Origin: Gentiana macrophylla
Lineage: Eukaryota; Streptophyta; Magnoliopsida; Gentianales; Gentianaceae
Assembly (NCBI GenBank): GCA_026214975.1
Contig: CM047814.1
Location: forward strand, 21,785,541-21,849,540
Direction of reading: 5' to 3'
Length of the DNA: 64,000 nucleotides
A model generated the notes under the pieces. It did no database searches. It saw only the letters and a program-made list of their open reading frames with translations, and was not told where the DNA came from. Within the stretch, counting starts at the first letter, position 1, and each line of letters opens with the position of its first letter. Position numbers and translations under genes: made by a program. Shown here piece after piece: positions 34,963 through 46,109 of this stretch.

Positions 34963-37121
34963 TTAGTGGGAGGCAGATACAGTTGACGTGGAGAGATTTG
35001 GAGGCTTGCGGATCAATGTAGCTTGTTCAAAAGCATAAGAAACCTCAATTAATTTTGGTTCTGTGCCTTTTAAACCTGCAAATACGAGGCCAAACGGCAT
35101 ACCGTTCCCTCTATAACCAGCAGGTACACTAATTGCTGGATACCCTCCAATTGCCAACACTGTTGAAGCAAACCACCCCATTGTTATCATTGCATCTAAA
35201 TTGTTGTCTATCATTAATTGTTCAAATCCTTCCCTTGTCAGATTTTCCATTAACTTTAATGCTGTCTTCTCTCCGTCCCCGATTCCATCTGTCATGTCTG
35301 ATGCAACCAAAATTTGTTGACTTTCATGGCTACCGCCGATGCTCTCCTGCAATTCATTAGGTTCTATGATTTTTTGTTCACCTTCACCTCAGGTAATCAG
35401 ACTGTATAATAAATAAAAATGATACACGCACAACTATCATCTACAACCATTGATCAGTTAGTGGGTTCCACTAACCGATGGTTGAAGATGATGGTTGTGT
35501 GAAAGTTGGGATCCACTGTAGTACACTCACATACCAAAGCAAGATTGTTTCTGTTGAATTCAATGATGCTAGCTAATGAATTCACCGGGGATGAAGTCAA
35601 GCCTTGAAGATAATTGTTTAACGTGACTTTAAACTCAGCAAGTATTGCAACTAATTCGCCACTTTGCATTGGATTTAAAACGACATCTACATTGGATATC
35701 TTCAGATCATCAACCACTGTTGCACCTTTTTTCCTTCAAAGCTCAGAAAGACGTTGAAATCGTGTTATACAAAAGATTATATTTTGTAAGTACTTGTCCA
35801 GTGCTTAGACAACAAAAGAGGATGAATTTTCTACCTTAAAGTATGCAAATGACTTTCAAGAACTTGAATTTCAGTGGTGGAAAAGTTTGAAAGCGTCAAG
35901 AATGGATGTCGGACCACACCCAATCTCTTTCCCTTGAGACCATTTACATCAAGAAATTGGTTATATCCACCATCAGGTATGAATTTTCTAGCTTCCTTTG
36001 TAGCAATGTGGTCTTCTGGATCAAAACCCACAATAGCATCAAGCAAGTAAACAGCATCTGAAACAGTTCTACATATCGGCCTGAAATCATTGATCATTGA
36101 TGACTAAGACTCAAGTATCTATCTAGCGCATGCTTAAACATGTCAGAAATCGAAAAACTGGCAGAACTTATGTTCTTCCAATAAATGCAACTGTGCAAAA
36201 ACAAAAACAGTGAATGGAGATTACCCAATGGTATCTTGCCGGGGCGACATGGGGATAACACCGGCACGACTAGTGAGTCCAACAGTAGGCTTGAAGCCCA
36301 CAACAGAGTTGTGATCAGCTGGGCAGAGAATAGAGCCATCAGTCTCAGTGCCCAAAGAGACTGTCACCATATTCGCTGCAACTGATATGGCGGATCCGCT
36401 GCTTGACCCGCATGGATTTCCCCCTTTCACATATGGGTTCTGCAATTTTCAATCAAAGTATCATCAATCATCATCTGAATCAACTAAAATGCTTTGAACA
36501 TTATTAAATGGTGGTCATTTGAAAATGAAAATGCGGAGTACTAACCACACCCTGTCCACTTCGAGCACACCAACCTTCAGGAATGGTGAAGTCCCGAAAT
36601 CCATACCATTCACTCATGCTGGCTTTGCCTAGAATCACGGCACCGGCCTTTCTCAGCTTCTTAACAACTCCAGCATCACCTGACACTTTTGACCCCAACA
36701 GAGCATAAGATCCGGCGGTAGTATTCAGCTTATCAGCTGTATTGATACTATCTTTAAGGAGCACAGGAATACCCAACAATGGCGACCCATGTTTATGTGC
36801 TTTCTTTTTACGAATCCGATCAGCTTCATCAGCTTGATCTTGGGCATCTGGGTTCACCTCTATCACGCTGCGTAGGACCGGATTAAGAGTGTGGATCCGT
36901 TTTAAGTAAAAATCAACAAGTTCTCTTGAAGTGAGTATTTTCAACTTGAAGGCGTGCTGTATATCAGCTATGGTGGCTTCTTCAATGCTGAAATCTTCGC
37001 CACATTTGGAGGTAATGCCGTCGTCGTTGTTGATGGTGGTGGTTGAGTTGCCGGCGGTTCCAAGGAGGTAAAGAAGAATGTTGAAGGTGAAGAATGACAG
37101 CAGCAATAGTTTGGCTTCCAT
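34963..37121 (-). CDS. Plant amidase-signature family protein, gene 2
   Basis: Five exons on the minus strand give an intact 539-residue frame: 37121-36546, 36439-36225, 36080-35835, 35733-35535, 35346-34963 (TAA). Exons 2 and 4 are 215 and 199 bases, identical in length to those of gene 1, with the same phases: clear paralogues. N-terminal hydrophobic signal at about residues 4-22; K123 in 'VLLKDSINTAD', CGSSSGSA at 202-209, nucleophile S228 in 'GTETDGSI'. All three catalytic residues are present. The C-terminal half keeps 'GYPAISVPAGYRGNGMPFG'. It is convergent with gene 1, with only 293 bp between the stop codons. Substrate unknown. Confidence 0.92.
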
Positions 37122-37124
37122 TTC

Positions 37125-38200
37125 CAGCTGGTTTTTTTGAGAGAGATTTGGAGTTGGAGTGTGCTGCTGTTTTGTTGAAGGTAACCCATAATATAAAAGG
37201 GTTTGAATTGATTCATGGCTGCCATGTGCCGGTTCCGTGCGACTCGGTTATTTATAAAATAATCGCACCATTACCCAAACATTTTGCTCCTTCATCATTC
37301 AACGCATTTGGACATTTCGATTGAGAGAGAAGACGTTGACTTCAATTGCACAACCCCGGTAGTGTCAAGTGTGTGTTGCATAATCAAATTTCCGGGTATG
37401 CTTTCATAACAAATTGATCACAAGTGTTAGTATATTATTTATAAGTGGATATGAAATTGAGTTGGGACTCAAGAGTAAACTTCTTATCTGATTCTCGTCA
37501 AATGTCGGGTCTTATAAATTTATTATGACAATCTACAAGATCTTTGGACAAGCATGCAAGAAAAGAACAAAAGAAAATAGGGTTCTTGAGATCAACCGCA
37601 AGAGTGATTTTCTTTATTTCTATCAAAGTTCTTTGTTTAATAAAACATATTTTGTTTATATTGATTCAGCATTTTCATAGCAAGTGATATCAGAGTCAAG
37701 TTCCAAGTGTTTAGATTTATTGATATAAAACCAAGTACGACGGTATTTTTCTGGGGCAAACGAAGATTAAGGTTGTGTTTGCTTTGTTAAAGAAGATAAA
37801 TATAATATATTATTTTAAATAAAAAAAATAAATTATAATTTGAGCTTTCAATATTTTAGATATGTATAAGTTAGTCTTTTATCTGTTTTTAATTTTTTAT
37901 CATGATATTAGAGCGATTTCTTGACCAACAAAAGGCTAGGAAGCTCGACGTACACTCCAAAATCAAGTAACCTCAACCTTACTTTTTTATATTCACCAGC
38001 AAAATACACGTGTTTCATTAAATGAAGTTAGTAAAATTGAAAAATTAACAATACAATTTAGTATTACATATTCATCAAGTACATATTCCTACATTAATTA
38101 TACTATGTTAAATAATATTTATTAAAAAATGATATCGATTTAGTTCCTGAGTGAAACAATGCTCTTCCCATGGAAAGATTGATATTAATTATTTATCGAT
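37125..38200. other. Intergenic, no feature recognised
   Basis: AT-rich upstream sequence of amidase gene 2. I see no coding frame or repeat with recognisable ends. Confidence 0.5.
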
Positions 38201-39700
38201 TTAGTTCCTGGTGTTTTACATGTTCGCTTGTCGTTGCTATTATTGCTCGCTTTGAAATTATTATGCTAAACATATCTTCTCTTTTAAGGAAGATAATATG
38301 CAATTGATCAAACAATTTCTGAATGCTCATCATTATTTTCATAATATTCAACGACCATTTCTTTAGGTAATTGTATCTTCCCTTAAGAGTTTATTGGTTC
38401 CTCCTAACAGCCCACCCATAATAAAAATTTGATGAATTGTATATCTCTTCTTGCTATCATATTTTTAGTTAGTGATATTTTGTCCATTATCAGTTACAAG
38501 TATGACTTCACCAAGCTTGTCTCTATTATATGTAGTATTGTGCCTTTTGGTACAACATGAAGTACTCACCTAAAATCTCCTCCAAATACAACCACATTTC
38601 CTCCAAATACGGCATAACGTTTCATTAAGCTTATGTCAAGCAATCTTCAGTAATTCTACATTCTTCATTCCACTTTGTTGTGATAATTGCAGAGGCTTGT
38701 ATCATTTGAATTAATTGGACATTTAAAGCGTGAGTTGTTTGCCCACCAGACATAATTCCAGCTGTAACTCCTAATGTAGCTCTAGCTATAGCTATCTTAT
38801 GTTTTCTTCTTAAATTTGCTAGCAATGCTCTCTGTATAAATATGTTTTTCTTGTGCCCACCAGGACCATCACTGAAAAACACCTTACTTTGTCCCTGTTT
38901 ACCAGGACCATCATAATTAAGTTTTAACTCCGCATCAAAATCTTCTTGATGAATATCTATATATAATTCATCACATATCTCTTTTTGTAGATTCATTGTA
39001 ATGATATTATCTTTTGTAGACTTGGCAAGTAATAGTAGTTAAAGTCTTTACCCTTACTTTCTCGAAAGTAGCTCATGGACCGTAAAGTTTTATTCATCTA
39101 TAAAGTTGTTAACTTTGTAGAGACTCGTATAAAATTTTCTAACATTGGTTCCCAATATATATCCCAAAGTTGACAGATATTTGTCGGCTCACAATAAACT
39201 AAAGAGTTGCAAACAATATTCTTAATGCATGAGGCATTTGAAAGGCTATGTCTTCACTCAGACATTCTAAGATTGTCTTATCGGATTCTAGTAAACCTCT
39301 TTTTTCCACAGCTTCTTTACATCTATTGCATTTATGGTTGTTTATTTTTAGTAATTCTTCAAACGACGTTGCTCCTCTAACATGATTAAGTAGCAATGAT
39401 AATACATTTCTCCTTCAATTGGATTTGCACCATTTATGTGGCCAATAACATATTTACATTTTCTCTCTTTCTAATACCTTTGTGAGCTCATTCACACAAA
39501 GAATTCTGGAATTTCCCTATACAAACATTTTTTTGGCCTTTTTCTGTGTTTGGTTAAGGGTAAAAAATTATGTGAGCATTGTTTTTGAAGCAAAGTCATT
39601 TCAGACAAGATTTTCAGGATTTTGATTCTTCCAATATGAAACACAATTTTTCCCGTGGAGATGAAGTTGGAGAGAAATGACGGCATGTTTCATGTCATTA
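38200..39700 (-). pseudogene. Helitron PIF1-like helicase remnant
   Basis: Minus-strand pieces match the helicase of plant Helitrons in the expected order: 'CLYREIPEFFV' (39.5 kb), 'KEAVEKRGLLESDKTILECL' and 'MPHALRILFATL' (39.2-39.4 kb), 'KVFFSDGPGGHKKNIFIQRA' with 'LGVTAGIMSGGQTTHALN' (38.6-39.0 kb), then 'VVVFGGDFR' and 'VVPKGTILHII' (about 38.5-38.6 kb). The Walker A motif, normally GPGGTGKT, is altered to GPGGHKKN. Stops and frameshifts abound. No Rep domain and no Helitron termini (5' TC, 3' hairpin-CTRR) were found. Confidence 0.82.
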
Positions 39701-40069
39701 AAATAAAACTCACATATTCTCCACATTGCTTCCTGAGCAGGTACCTATCTTACGTTTTGAGATCTTTTTATTTCATCAATCATAAGACCGTCTTCTTCAT
39801 GGGAAATATAAACTACAACACATCATGACCTTTATAAATGTACTTGTATAAGTACTTTACCATCACAATTCATTATAGTCATTTGAGCTCTGAGAATTGA
39901 CTTTTTATCACTTATTTTTCTTAGTCCTGAGATTTTAGTCGTTAGTCAATAGTAAATTTATCTATCAAATTCAACATTCTACCTACTTATGTAATTTAAA
40001 TTGCATTTTAAAATAACCACTCTAACTACTATTCACTTATTGAATACAAGCTACCATGTTATTGTGTAG

Positions 40070-40247
40070 GAGGTGAGATCCTCTGTTGTAGTATTACATC
40101 ACAACACATGCTATGGTAAGGGGATGGGTGTAAGGGTAATTGTCTAATCTAACAATTAGAAGAAAAAAAAAAACCAGGAAATTGCTATTTTTTACAAGGC
40201 ACAACAGCCATTACAGCAATGGTTAGACAACAGAGGATCCAAGGTCT
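40070..40247. mobile_element. 178-bp Mutator-type MITE
   Basis: Terminal inverted segments share GATCCTCTGTTGT (40077-40089 and, inverted, 40228-40240). The flanks carry a perfect 9-bp duplication ATTGTGTAG at 40061-40069 and 40248-40256. The interior has an A-rich run and no ORF. Confidence 0.72.
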
Positions 40248-40876
40248 ATTGTGTAGTAGCTTGCAAATAACAATGTAGGACTAAAACATTAAGGTATTGT
40301 GTTATGTATCAATTTTACAAAAAGTCCAGATCACAAACTACAAGTACCTTCTACAATTTATGACACTTCAATTATACTTATGTTATGTTACTTATGTGCA
40401 TAAACACCTTTTATAATTTAAAAACCAACATGCAATGTTCACAGCATTATAAAAAAAATTAAGACATAGATTTTTTTTTTGGAACTATTAATTTATTAGA
40501 TTTACATAGAATGTTCAACGCTTAAAATTTTGAATGTTATGCTATGTTTGTTGCTTAGTCATTTCAGCATATACTTATTTGTTTTTTATCCTAAGATTTA
40601 TTTGAAGGTGAGAGTGAAGAAGACATGAGTTATATAATGAATGATGTTTGTAATGTACCATTGACATCATTCGTGTTTGATGCAGAATCTTTTTGTTTTT
40701 ACGTTGACCCATTACATTCCGAGTGTTATCATGTTCTAACTCGTTTGCTTCAAGGAACTTTAATTTGATTTTATATTTTTCAGATTATGATCATCATCAA
40801 TGGATTCATTTCTTCATTTACATCTATGTTCAAAAATGCTTTTTCACTAAAGAAATAATTAAAACTATATATGATA

Positions 40877-41135
40877 CTACCTCCGTCCCAAAATATAAGT
40901 TCGTTTAGACATTTTCACACTTATTCAGAAAGTTGGATAAATTTGTTATGTGTCATTAATTTTAATTAAAAAGTCTAAAATGACATTTCATGGGTATTAT
41001 TGCAAAGTAGTAAAAGGTGGTTGAGTATATAATAAATGAAGGATAGAAAGAGAAAAAATGAAATAAATGTTTTATTAGTTTTCTAATTGGACTTATATTT
41101 TGTCCCAACGGACTTGCATTTTGAGACGGAGGTAG
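40877..41135. mobile_element. Stowaway-like MITE (Tc1/mariner)
   Basis: 259 bp with inverted termini CTACCTCCGTCCCAAAATAT / (inverted) CTACCTCCGTCTCAAAATGC and a TA dinucleotide at both ends (40875-40876, 41136-41137). CTCCGTCCC ends and TA duplications define Stowaway. Confidence 0.9.
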
Positions 41136-41869
41136 TATAAACTTTAGGGTGTAAATGACCTCAAATCAATCTTCTTTTTGTCCTCGATTTTTTACTTTTT
41201 GGATCCTCTGGCGACGTTGCTGCTTTGTTCTATTAGCATATTTTTATTTCTTTACCGTTTAAACAAATCGAAACAACGAAAAATTATGAAAATTTTGATA
41301 TTTCGATACGATTTTTTTGTCGTCCATCCCAATTTCTACCTTAAACCTAATTCATATACTATTGCTATTCACAACACTTATTTCATCACCTTTCCGTTTT
41401 CTCTTGGCTCCCATAACACTTTTTATCTTGTTGCGCCGTTTTTCTTTGCTCATTGTGGATATTGTGTTTTTTTAACTTCCTTTTGTACAACATTTTGGAC
41501 AACTTCACCTTAGATTCAATTAGTATAAATCTCTTGATTTAGTAAGATAATAAGGCAGTAGGTAAACATGTATATAGTATAAAGAGTCATGTACCCTTCT
41601 GTTTAAATTTTGGGTGAAACAACAAAAAAAATGACAATGATAGATCCACAACAAAATGACAAAGTCAACATATTTTTATATCATTGATAATGGCGTGAGA
41701 CCTAGTGATTCTTATGACTTATAATAATCAATGGTGTAGGTATGTATTTGTGACACTTTGTTGTTGAACAAACATTTTCCTTAGTATATCACCCTAACAT
41801 ATAGATTTTGTTTTTTCTTTTGTTAAAATTATCTTTTGACACTTTTATTAAAGATCAAAGATAGAGGTA
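41136..41869. other. Intergenic, no supported gene
   Basis: An open frame at 41178-41513 encodes a Phe/Leu-rich peptide with no domain, no codon-usage support and T-rich composition; I do not call it. It ends with the left copy of the LINE target duplication (41857-41869). Confidence 0.4.
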
Positions 41870-42078
41870 ACAAACGAATCTTTGGGGAGGAGCCTCGTCG
41901 TCCTCCGCCTCATATATTTATTACCCAGATGGTGGAAAGAGCTCGTAATATTAGACTAGCCTGGGGTTTAGAGGAGCAATAATCTGTATTGTTTTTTGCT
42001 TTGTTTTTTAGACTCATTGTAATGGCGGGCATTCCGTTTTTTGAATAAAACTGATCGTTTCCAAAAAAAAAAAAAAAA
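41870..42078 (+). mobile_element. Severely 5'-truncated LINE
   Basis: About 210 bp: the last codons of an ORF (RIFGEEPRRPPPHIFITQMV ... RLAWGLEEQ stop at 41980-41982), a short 3' UTR with AATAAA, and an A18-19 tail. It is flanked by a 13-bp duplication AAAGATAGAGGTA at 41857-41869 and 42079-42091, the signature of target-primed insertion. Confidence 0.8.
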
Positions 42079-42208
42079 AAAGATAGAGGTATTTTAATAA
42101 TATTTAACCAAATTATTATATCTATTGAGATATATTAACAATAATAAGTTTTATATCCGCCAACAATAATCAAAGAATATACATTATACATCTAAGAATG
42201 AATCTCGA

Positions 42209-43555
42209 TAGACTAAGAATCAAAATAATAAATAAAATTAAAAGGGATAAAATCCTCTTTTTAATTTATAGGTTTTTGTCAGGAAGGACAAAATAATAAA
42301 GAAACCAGGATGCAAGGACATTACTAATTAGAAAGGACAAAAACTATGTGACTTTCCAAAAACACCATTTTCCTATATATCTATAAAATTAAAAACCTTC
42401 CTTTTAAAAAAAACAACCTGCAACAAAAACCTAGCCGCATGGTTCAGAAAATTCATGGCTGTCGGAAAATTCATGGCCGCCGGAAAACCTGCTCCGTTGT
42501 CCTCTTCTCCAACCCCCAGCAAATATTTTCACCAATTTATTCTTTTCGGCCCAGTTATTTTCCATCCTTCAATCAAAACTCCTTCTTCTTCTTCCAATCA
42601 CAATCAATGAAAGATATGGGTGATGATTCATGGCGGCGGAATCGTCCATGGTGGTGATTGGATTGCTAAGGAAATTGAGGGCTATGTGCGATTCAGGGCG
42701 GTTGGAAGCTTCGATTCAGCCTTGCATTCACCCAAGGATAATGCTGGCGGCGATAAGCTGGAGAAGATGAAGTTCTGTTTGGCTTTTTTTTTGTTGTGTT
42801 TGAAGCAGCCGATCAGGATGCTTCGATGGCCTGATTCAGGGATAATCAGTCTGAATATAATGTCGCAAACACAGTTGGGGGCGAGGGTTTGTTGGGGCTG
42901 GGGATGAATTGACAGGGGAACCACCGGAGGTGCAAGTGTACAGGCCGGCCGGAGGAGACAAGGCCGCCGGAGAAGGAAACCTGCGTATGGATGCTGTTTT
43001 TTTTTTGTTGAGAAAGTTTAGGGTTTAGGGTTGTTACTATTACGTTATTACATTTTTTGGGCGGTTACTACTTGTTTATGGGATGTTACGACTTGTTTAT
43101 GGGATGTTACTACTTATTTATTGACCGTTCCTATTTTTACGGTCATTCTTACTTGTTTTTAAAATTATTACTATTATTTAGTGGTCATTACTATTTTTCT
43201 CTTTGGATCTTACGACATTTTATAAAATACATTATTATTTTTTCTTGGTCATATTCTGACATTTTATGGGTACATTCTTTACTTGTTTTTAGGTTTATTA
43301 TTATTTTTTTCATTGGAGTTCTGACATTTTATGAGTTATTCTTACTTGTTCCATGATCATTCTTATTAAAATTATAAATGGGCATTTTTGTCACCATATT
43401 AGCAATTTGTCCTTACTAATATCTGATTTTGAAATTTGTCCTTCTGGACCCATTTATCATTTTTTTTGTCCTTGTAGCCCCTTCCCCTTTAATTTATACT
43501 TATCTTATAGACTAAGAATCAAATAAAAAAAAAAGGACAAAATCCAATTTTCAAC
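42209..43555. repeat. Unclassified 1.3-kb segment bounded by ~45-bp direct repeats
   Basis: Sequence starting tagactaagaatcaaa occurs at about 42209 and 43508, followed in both by A-rich DNA and a GGACAAAATCC or GGATAAAATCC block. Inside are several GGACAAA/TTTGTCC motifs, a possible ORF (42620-42907, unrecognised), and a 21-bp minisatellite at about 43062-43340 (ggatgttactacttgtttatg and variants). I cannot assign it to a transposon class. Confidence 0.45.
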
Positions 43556-43576
43556 TTATTATACTTATTATTTTTT

Positions 43577-43705
43577 GGGGAGATCCCCTGCCCTAGTGGT
43601 GGCAACTAGGGGCTACCCGGGCTCCCGAGTGGGAAGACCCGGGTTCGATCCCCCATCCCCGTAGGTTAGGAAAATGCTTTCGTCCCTGTGGAAAAAAAAA
43701 AAAAA
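43577..43705 (+). mobile_element. tRNA-derived SINE
   Basis: A Pol III A-box-like stretch (tagtggtggcaactagg, about 43594) is followed by a perfect B box GGTTCGATCC (43641-43650) and an A14 tail after 43691. Size and order fit a plant SINE; duplications were not resolved. Confidence 0.7.
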
Positions 43706-43933
43706 CTTTTAACGTGCTTTTTAATATCTGTTTGATATCTTCCTTTCTTTTTAGCTGCGTTATTTTGTTTTATAACGTTATTATCAGCATACGATTTTTA
43801 ACATTTAACTTTATTAATATATATTTATCAAAATAAATTAATTACGGAAAAACATTTTTTTTTGGAGAAACACCAGAGGGAGAAACACTTACATGGGAAA
43901 CAACTGACTCTTTTAATATAGTTGTTATTGTTA

Positions 43934-44025
43934 TGTTATGTTATTGTTATTATTATTGTTACTATTATTATTATTATTATTATGATTATGTTTATGATTA
44001 TGATATGATGATTATGATTATGATT
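43934..44025. repeat. Degenerate (ATT)n microsatellite
   Basis: TTATTGTTATTATTATT-type repeats grading into GATTATGATTATG. Confidence 0.85.
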
Positions 44026-44329
44026 AATCAGATCAACCTAAGTGAAATTCAATTGTCACACCAACATAATAGGTCAGATCAACCTGAGTAATTCTCACAC
44101 CACAACAGTTGGTGGAAACAAATTACACAACACGGAGGCCATCCATGTCAATGGCTTTAACCGTAAAAAGTGATGTGGGCCTAACAAATGATTCATCATT
44201 GGATCAGAATAATACAAAATATTTTCAACAGTGGTATTGTATTCAACAATGGATCAGAATAATATTTTCAACAGTTGAATTTTTGTTTTGTTTTGTTTGA
44301 GAGGTGATAAGTATGGATTTTATCTATGT

Positions 44330-44741
44330 TAGGCGGCTCCCAAATGTGTTCTATATACTGCGATATCCCTAAAATGAAGATAAAAATAGAGTTTCTCTCA
44401 AAATAAACTTCACAAAGTGATGCCTCTATCCCTATATAAATATGAACAGTGCATCCCTATTTGTGGGGATGCACTATTCATGCCCTAAACATAGTTAATT
44501 ATTAAAAATTATAGAGATAGGGATGCTGCTAGAGTGAAATAATAAATATTTAATGTGTATAAATAGGGTTGTGAGATAGAATATGTATTATTTAATATTA
44601 TTTGAAATATTATAGGGATAAGGATAGACATGCTGTTGTGGAGATTTTTGAATTGAGATGTTATAAAATAGTGATATGTATTATTTTATATTATTTTAGG
44701 GATAAAGTTTGAGGACTGTGGTGGGAGTACCCTTAGTTTTC
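44330..44741. mobile_element. Probable MITE
   Basis: Ends share an imperfect inverted pattern (GGCGGCTCCCA... and, inverted, GGGTACTCCCA...), each followed at similar distance by ATCCCTAAAAT. The interior has a strong hairpin of agtgcatccc and ggggatgcact around 44450-44480. No ORF. Target duplication not resolved. Confidence 0.45.
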
Positions 44742-44949
44742 CCTTAGTTTTCCAATTATTTGAAGTACAAAATAAGTGGATTGATCTTATCTGAAATTCT
44801 CAATGGGCCTATATAAAACTCGGAAACGCAAATCTAAAACTTAAAATTCTCGAGAAAAGCTTTGTAAATTATTTTTAAATAAATATTAATAAATGGAAAT
44901 CATCTGACTAACTGTGGTTACAAAACCAAACAAACGAACCCGAACCCGA

Positions 44950-46035
44950 ACCCGAAACCGAAACTAAAGTATCGCCGCAAGCTACAAAATAACTGAAATC
45001 ATAAAGTAAAGTCATAACTATCTTTGCTCGCCTTAGCACTCAAATTCAGCCTGCAAATCCAAGGAAAGAGAAATGTGGTGTTTATCAACCAAAAAAAAAA
45101 AAATGTGGTGAGCTCTGAAAATACTGAAAACTTAAAAATTACTCCGTATAGCACAGAATGAACATTGAACAACACATAAAACAGAACGTGAGCTTTTTCT
45201 AAGCTCAGCCCGTCTCGTTGAGGCTTCGGCCTAGACGAGTCTGGAAATTCTCCAGATTCATTTTTGCTTCAACAGTTACCGGCAAGATGTAAGCATATAG
45301 TCCTAAACTACCAAATTACATGCACAAACTTGCAAAACAATTTACTTTAAACAATTTAAAGAATAAAAACAAGTTTTTTTCTTTTTTTATGATAAAAAGT
45401 CCTTACCGTATCAAGCAACACTCCCTACGAACCGAACTGCAACTAGGTTTCACATCTAAGCGAATCTACGAACAAGAAACAAATTTAACATGAAACTTAC
45501 GAGAAACTAACCCAACCAAGATCAAAACTAAGAGCCTATGAAAAAGACCAGACTTTTACCTTCTAACGGAGATTCTAGATTGATAACTGCTCCCGGAAGA
45601 TGGATAACTGCTCCCAGATCCGAACCGAGCTCAGCACTGATATCTGCAAAACAGAAACAACGCAGTCAGATCGTCTTCTCGGACTTCAGGGGTCCAGCCG
45701 AGGCGAGCCCTGCTCCCGCCTAGGCGAGCCTCCGACTTCCCGAAAACTTGAAACGCGAAAGCAAACCACGATGTAACAACTAAATTTCAAAAAACCCTAG
45801 CTCACTGAGGCAGGGGCTTACCGGTCGAAACTCAAAAAACCCGCGAAATGGAGAAAACCAAGACGTTAGGACATTTTAGAGTCCCTTATATAGGCTCTTT
45901 CAACCTCAAGGTAGGTTTTTCTTTTAACTTGGAGAAAAAGATAACTTAAAAAGTGGAGAAAATAAAACAAATTTCAAGAAAACAATTTAGGAAGAGAACC
46001 TAATAGCCTTAAATTTCAATTTAGGTTATATCACA
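44950..46035 (-). repeat. 3' LTR of the gag-only element
   Basis: Starts at 46035 after the polypurine tract. Includes a TATA-like sequence near 45885-45895 and the R/U5-like 'ggatttgcagg' block at about 45050-45060. The end is not defined by TG...CA with certainty. Confidence 0.5.
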
Positions 46036-46109
46036 AACTCCCCCGAGTAAATAATTTCTTACTCAAAACGCACCGTATCATGTGTTCCCTCACCACCGTG
46101 CACTCAGAT

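Noticed and set aside
41178..41513. A 111-residue hydrophobic frame
   Set aside because: T-rich composition explains the Phe/Leu content; no family, intron or neighbour supports it.
43577..43705. A tRNA gene
   Set aside because: A B box is present but the cloverleaf cannot be folded; the poly-A tail indicates a SINE.
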